This document shows positions 50,175 to 52,826 of a stretch of 52,826 bases of DNA, one piece after another. How positions within the stretch are numbered: position 1 is the first letter of the stretch; the number at the start of each line of letters is the position of its first letter. Below the pieces are notes generated by a model. It did no database searches and was not told the origin of the DNA. It saw nothing but the letters and a program-made list of their open reading frames with translations. Position numbers and translations under genes: made by a program. This DNA is from CAYXPG01 sp964564845 (GTDB taxonomy: Bacteria; Planctomycetota; Phycisphaerae; Sedimentisphaerales; Anaerobacaceae): the NCBI GenBank assembly GCA_964564845.1, contig CAZMCN010000002.1, positions 1 to 52,826 of the forward strand, written 5' to 3'.

Positions 50175-52388
50175 TCAATGATTCAGCTGAAGCCAGTCGG
50201 CCGCCAGAATTTGGAAGTCGAGGAAGTTGACTTTACAATCATCACTCAAATCACCGGCTGGACTTTCAGTGCAGATAAATCCCGATGGCTCACACGGCTC
50301 GGAACCTTGATAAAGCAGGTCAACATCATTAGGAGTCAATACATAGTCATACAGGCGAACATCGTCAATTCGGCCGTCCCATCCCCTGTGGTCGTAGGAG
50401 CTGTGAAGCCGTCCGCCGATTACAAACGTACCGGTATGGACATTAAGCAAACCCGATGGTGTATCACTGCCGGAATCCTGGCCGTCAATGTATATTATTC
50501 TTTCCGATGAATTTGAATCATACGTTACTGCAACATGATGCCAACTGCCGTCATTTACAGTTGCGCTCGAAGAAAGAGCGGTATCACTCAATCCGCCCAT
50601 ATAGGTTCGCATTGCATCGGTCGAACTGCTTCTTGTCAACTGATAGGTGCTGCCCTTGCTGAGCAAATACTGATTGTCCACGTGGAAGGTATCGACCTTG
50701 AGCCAGACTGCAATTGATATCCGGGTTCTTATGTCCGCCCAGTCGCCGGCTCCGCCGCAGTCAACAACACTGTTGATGGTATGGCTGGCCGGATTGTTTA
50801 CGTCCAGCACATTGTTGCCCCTGTCGGCATCATACACAATACTGACGCTGGTATTTGCGTCACCGGGCGTGAGTGCGCCGTGATGGCCGTTGCCGCTGCT
50901 GTCGTTGAGTGTGCCGTCATCAAAATTCCAACGGCCAATAAGCTGCCCGGCCAGCTGCTGGAGATTGTTCACAAGCCAATTGTCCACAAGGACTTTTAAG
51001 TTCTTATATTCAACTATGCCATCATCAAGGTCAACGTATTTAAAGTCTGTGATAGAGACACCGTCATCATCTGTTACTGTGCAGGAAACAAGATATATTC
51101 CTTCATATGTATATGTGTGCGACGGTGTGTAATCCTGCGTTGCCGTAGAGCCATCACCAAAATTCCATTCTATGTCCTGTATCGTGCCGTCGGAATCGTT
51201 TGCATCTAATATAAAGTCAATCATATAACCATCCGGCAAAACGGTAATGGAGACCTCAGGCGCATTGTTGTCATACTGAACATTGTCAAGGCAGTAAAGC
51301 AGGCTATAGGCGTCATCGGCCATTTGGTGTTCAACACGGTTTGCATCTTCAAGGGGCGGAGCGCCAATGGAGCGCCACACCGGCAACAACTCGTTCATAA
51401 CCACATCAAACATATGGGCTTCGGCGGGAATAACACTTTCCTGCGTGGTCATTTCATTTCCGGCGCCATATAAAGACAGTGCACGGACATACAAATCACC
51501 GCTGGCCAGAGGCGCGGGAATGTTGGAAACCATCACCCATGTCGGTACGGCAATTGCGTAATTGGCATTGCCACAAAGAAACCACATAGTTGATAATGCG
51601 GGGTCTTCATCTGGCAGGACGCCATGCACAGCTATAAATGACCTGTTTGTACTTCGGCAAATGTCGTTGTAATCTCGGCCAGGCCCGTAACGAGCATATT
51701 CAAAGCCCATATTCGGCTCGGCATTTCCTTGCGTAACCGTTTCTACAGAAAGCTCACAAGCATCAGCTAATCCGTTTATGTTGTATGTGCCACTTTCATA
51801 TCGACCTCCAATGCTCAAGTCATCGGTGCCATCAGGGTGATTGTGAAACTCGTTTGCCCGAACGACAAGGCCGAGAAGACCCTGTGCCTCGCGGTTAGGG
51901 TCCATAGTGTCATATTCCAACCACCAACTATCCTTATTAAGTTCAAACAAGCTGGCATTTCCCGCCGCGTCAATAAAGGGCAAATTACCTCCTACAGTGG
52001 TAATACCGGAAAAATAAGTTCTGATTTGGTCCATAGTATTAAAGTTTCTAAAAATATATTGCATAACCTCACTGGTATTTCCGCCGCCCACTACTGCATT
52101 TCCGGTGCAGACGCCGGATTCGCTCAGACCCATAAATATACTGCCCCCCTCGGTGCGTACACCGATGAAATCGTATGGTTCGCCGGGAGAGCATACAAGC
52201 TGCTGGCGCCCATCACTTGTATCACGCATCTTCCACATCATAGGGCGACCATCTATGGTTGCGCTTCCGTTGGCACAACCAACGGTACAGGCACTGCTCT
52301 GTATTGGCACAATAAACAAGGACAACGCAACAACCAAAGAAAATAGTGCTGTTAAGAGGTGATTTTTCCCTTTCTTGTAACCTATCAT
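50175..52388 (-). CDS. Secreted Ntn-hydrolase-like protein with PKD, LamG and dockerin-like C-terminus
   Basis: The start at 52388 follows GGAAG. Residues 1-32 form a signal peptide, after which the mature N-terminus is Cys (SSACTVGCANGS), the pattern of C45/C69-type Ntn hydrolases (GSATIDGRPMMWKMRD). From about residue 390 a PKD domain (EWNFGDGSTA, TYEGIYLVSCTVTDDDG), a half-dockerin-like stretch (YKNLKVLVDNWL), a LamG domain (IGRWNFDDGTLNDSSGNGHH) and a C-terminal dockerin-like half-repeat (DLSDDCKVNFLDFQILAADW) follow. The half-repeat is common in Planctomycetota secreted proteins. Probably an amide hydrolase acting outside the cell. Confidence 0.8.
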   Translation of the reverse strand: MIGYKKGKNHLLTALFSLVVALSLFIVPIQSSACTVGCANGSATIDGRPMMWKMRDTSDGRQQLVCSPGEPYDFIGVRTEGGSIFMGLSESGVCTGNAVVGGGNTSEVMQYIFRNFNTMDQIRTYFSGITTVGGNLPFIDAAGNASLFELNKDSWWLEYDTMDPNREAQGLLGLVVRANEFHNHPDGTDDLSIGGRYESGTYNINGLADACELSVETVTQGNAEPNMGFEYARYGPGRDYNDICRSTNRSFIAVHGVLPDEDPALSTMWFLCGNANYAIAVPTWVMVSNIPAPLASGDLYVRALSLYGAGNEMTTQESVIPAEAHMFDVVMNELLPVWRSIGAPPLEDANRVEHQMADDAYSLLYCLDNVQYDNNAPEVSITVLPDGYMIDFILDANDSDGTIQDIEWNFGDGSTATQDYTPSHTYTYEGIYLVSCTVTDDDGVSITDFKYVDLDDGIVEYKNLKVLVDNWLVNNLQQLAGQLIGRWNFDDGTLNDSSGNGHHGALTPGDANTSVSIVYDADRGNNVLDVNNPASHTINSVVDCGGAGDWADIRTRISIAVWLKVDTFHVDNQYLLSKGSTYQLTRSSSTDAMRTYMGGLSDTALSSSATVNDGSWHHVAVTYDSNSSERIIYIDGQDSGSDTPSGLLNVHTGTFVIGGRLHSSYDHRGWDGRIDDVRLYDYVLTPNDVDLLYQGSEPCEPSGFICTESPAGDLSDDCKVNFLDFQILAADWLQLNH

Positions 52389-52421
52389 CCTCACTTCCAA
52401 TCATTTAAGTACTATCTATGG

Positions 52422-52450
52422 ATTATAGCGGTTTTAGCGGGCAAAGTCAA
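52422..52450 (-). promoter_or_regulatory. Promoter of the secreted multidomain protein
   Basis: TTGACT (52450-52445) and TATAAT (52427-52422) with a 17-base spacer stand 34 bases upstream of the start at 52388. Near-consensus. Confidence 0.75.
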
Positions 52451-52629
52451 CAAGGAAATGCTTAAATAATGGAATGGCCTGTTTTTGCAGGACTCTGGGC
52501 TGTAAATAAATTGATGTATGGGATTGGAATATAATAAATTAAAGATTTGTTTATTGTCCCTGGGTTTTATCGTAGCTGTTGAATTGTCGCGTATGAATTC
52601 GGGTACTTCCATTTTATTCTTTATCGTTT

Positions 52630-52826
52630 TTAATTGCATACTTCACTGACAACCATTGCTGGTTCCTTGATAAAAGTCATTATTTCTCTCTGTCTATCCA
52701 CTCGGCCGAGATACTTTTGAAATTTAAATCCCTCGAATGCTGTTTCAAGATAATCGATTAGTTCCTGGCTGCAATTAAACTCCCATCCGCTTGCCCGTAC
52801 CCATTGACCCTGGACAGGTTTTGCCC
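52630..52826 (-). CDS. Partial gene at the window end, unknown
   Basis: This is the C-terminal 64 residues of a gene that enters from the right edge, ending at TAA (52632-52630). The sequence reads WVRASGWEFNCSQELID, then YLETAFEGFKFQKYLGRVDR and ends AMVVSEVCN. It is helical and Cys-containing but not recognised. It is incomplete and was inferred by reading the minus strand. Confidence 0.5.
   Translation of the reverse strand, partial: AKPVQGQWVRASGWEFNCSQELIDYLETAFEGFKFQKYLGRVDRQREIMTFIKEPAMVVSEVCN

Noticed and set aside
52412..52639. Minus-strand 75-residue frame upstream of the secreted protein gene
   Set aside because: It overlaps the near-consensus promoter of that gene and has no recognisable features.
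1..52826. CRISPR arrays, tRNA and rRNA genes
   Set aside because: No regularly spaced direct repeats of CRISPR size and no tRNA-like TpsiC arm or rRNA sequence were found by eye.

Overview
The window is about 53 kb of bacterial chromosome containing one complete-looking transposable (Mu-type) prophage. The host flanks carry a secreted multidomain protein ending in a dockerin-like half-repeat, PKD and LamG modules, a Ycf46-like AAA ATPase, a shortened PheT and a DUF3417-type glucan phosphorylase. That set suggests a Planctomycetota (Phycisphaerae-like) genome; the taxonomy is inference from protein style only.

Host, left: after a non-coding stretch (1-402) comes an HNH-endonuclease-like gene (403-875) cut by the prophage. 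Its 3' end lies at 36060-36230 and joins in frame when the prophage is removed. It overlaps a HEPN-like gene (36223-37125) carrying an R-x4-H motif, so the prophage sits inside a probable two-gene nuclease/RNase operon.

Prophage, 876-36059 (35,184 bp): it is bounded by a 5-bp target duplication (CTAGG), has TGTA...TACA termini, and carries matching inverted AAGTGGCATAA sites 16 bp inside each end. A divergent regulatory region (about 14.4-14.6 kb) separates two arms. The leftward arm encodes a small ribbon-helix-helix-like protein, a lysozyme-like protein, zinc-ribbon proteins, a MuA-like DDE transposase, a MuB-like ATPase, GemA and Gam homologues, and then virion or host-contact proteins (fibre-like proteins, a LamG/FN3 protein, a trypsin-like protease, a glycosyltransferase). 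The rightward arm encodes small lysis-type or unknown proteins, Mu gp25/26/27/28-like packaging genes, an HK97-type head (portal fused to a head-morphogenesis domain, protease, capsid), connectors, tail tube, tape measure and tail-tip proteins. I see no sheath gene, so a siphovirus-like tail is likely. The right end holds a leftward three-gene cargo operon ending in an XRE-type regulator (an acr-aca-like layout), a decayed chimera of a tail gene and a C5-methyltransferase, and repeat-rich terminal DNA.

Host, right: alpha-glucan phosphorylase with a candidate structured RNA upstream, a small unknown gene, an OPT-family transporter with a small membrane-protein gene, a MntA/HepT toxin-antitoxin module lying between two copies of that gene's 3' end, an exported bleomycin-hydrolase-like peptidase, a Ycf46-like ATPase, PheT without its usual tRNA-binding domain, a secreted Ntn-hydrolase-like multidomain protein, and a partial gene at the window edge.

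All functional calls are from reading motifs by eye; no database search was run.
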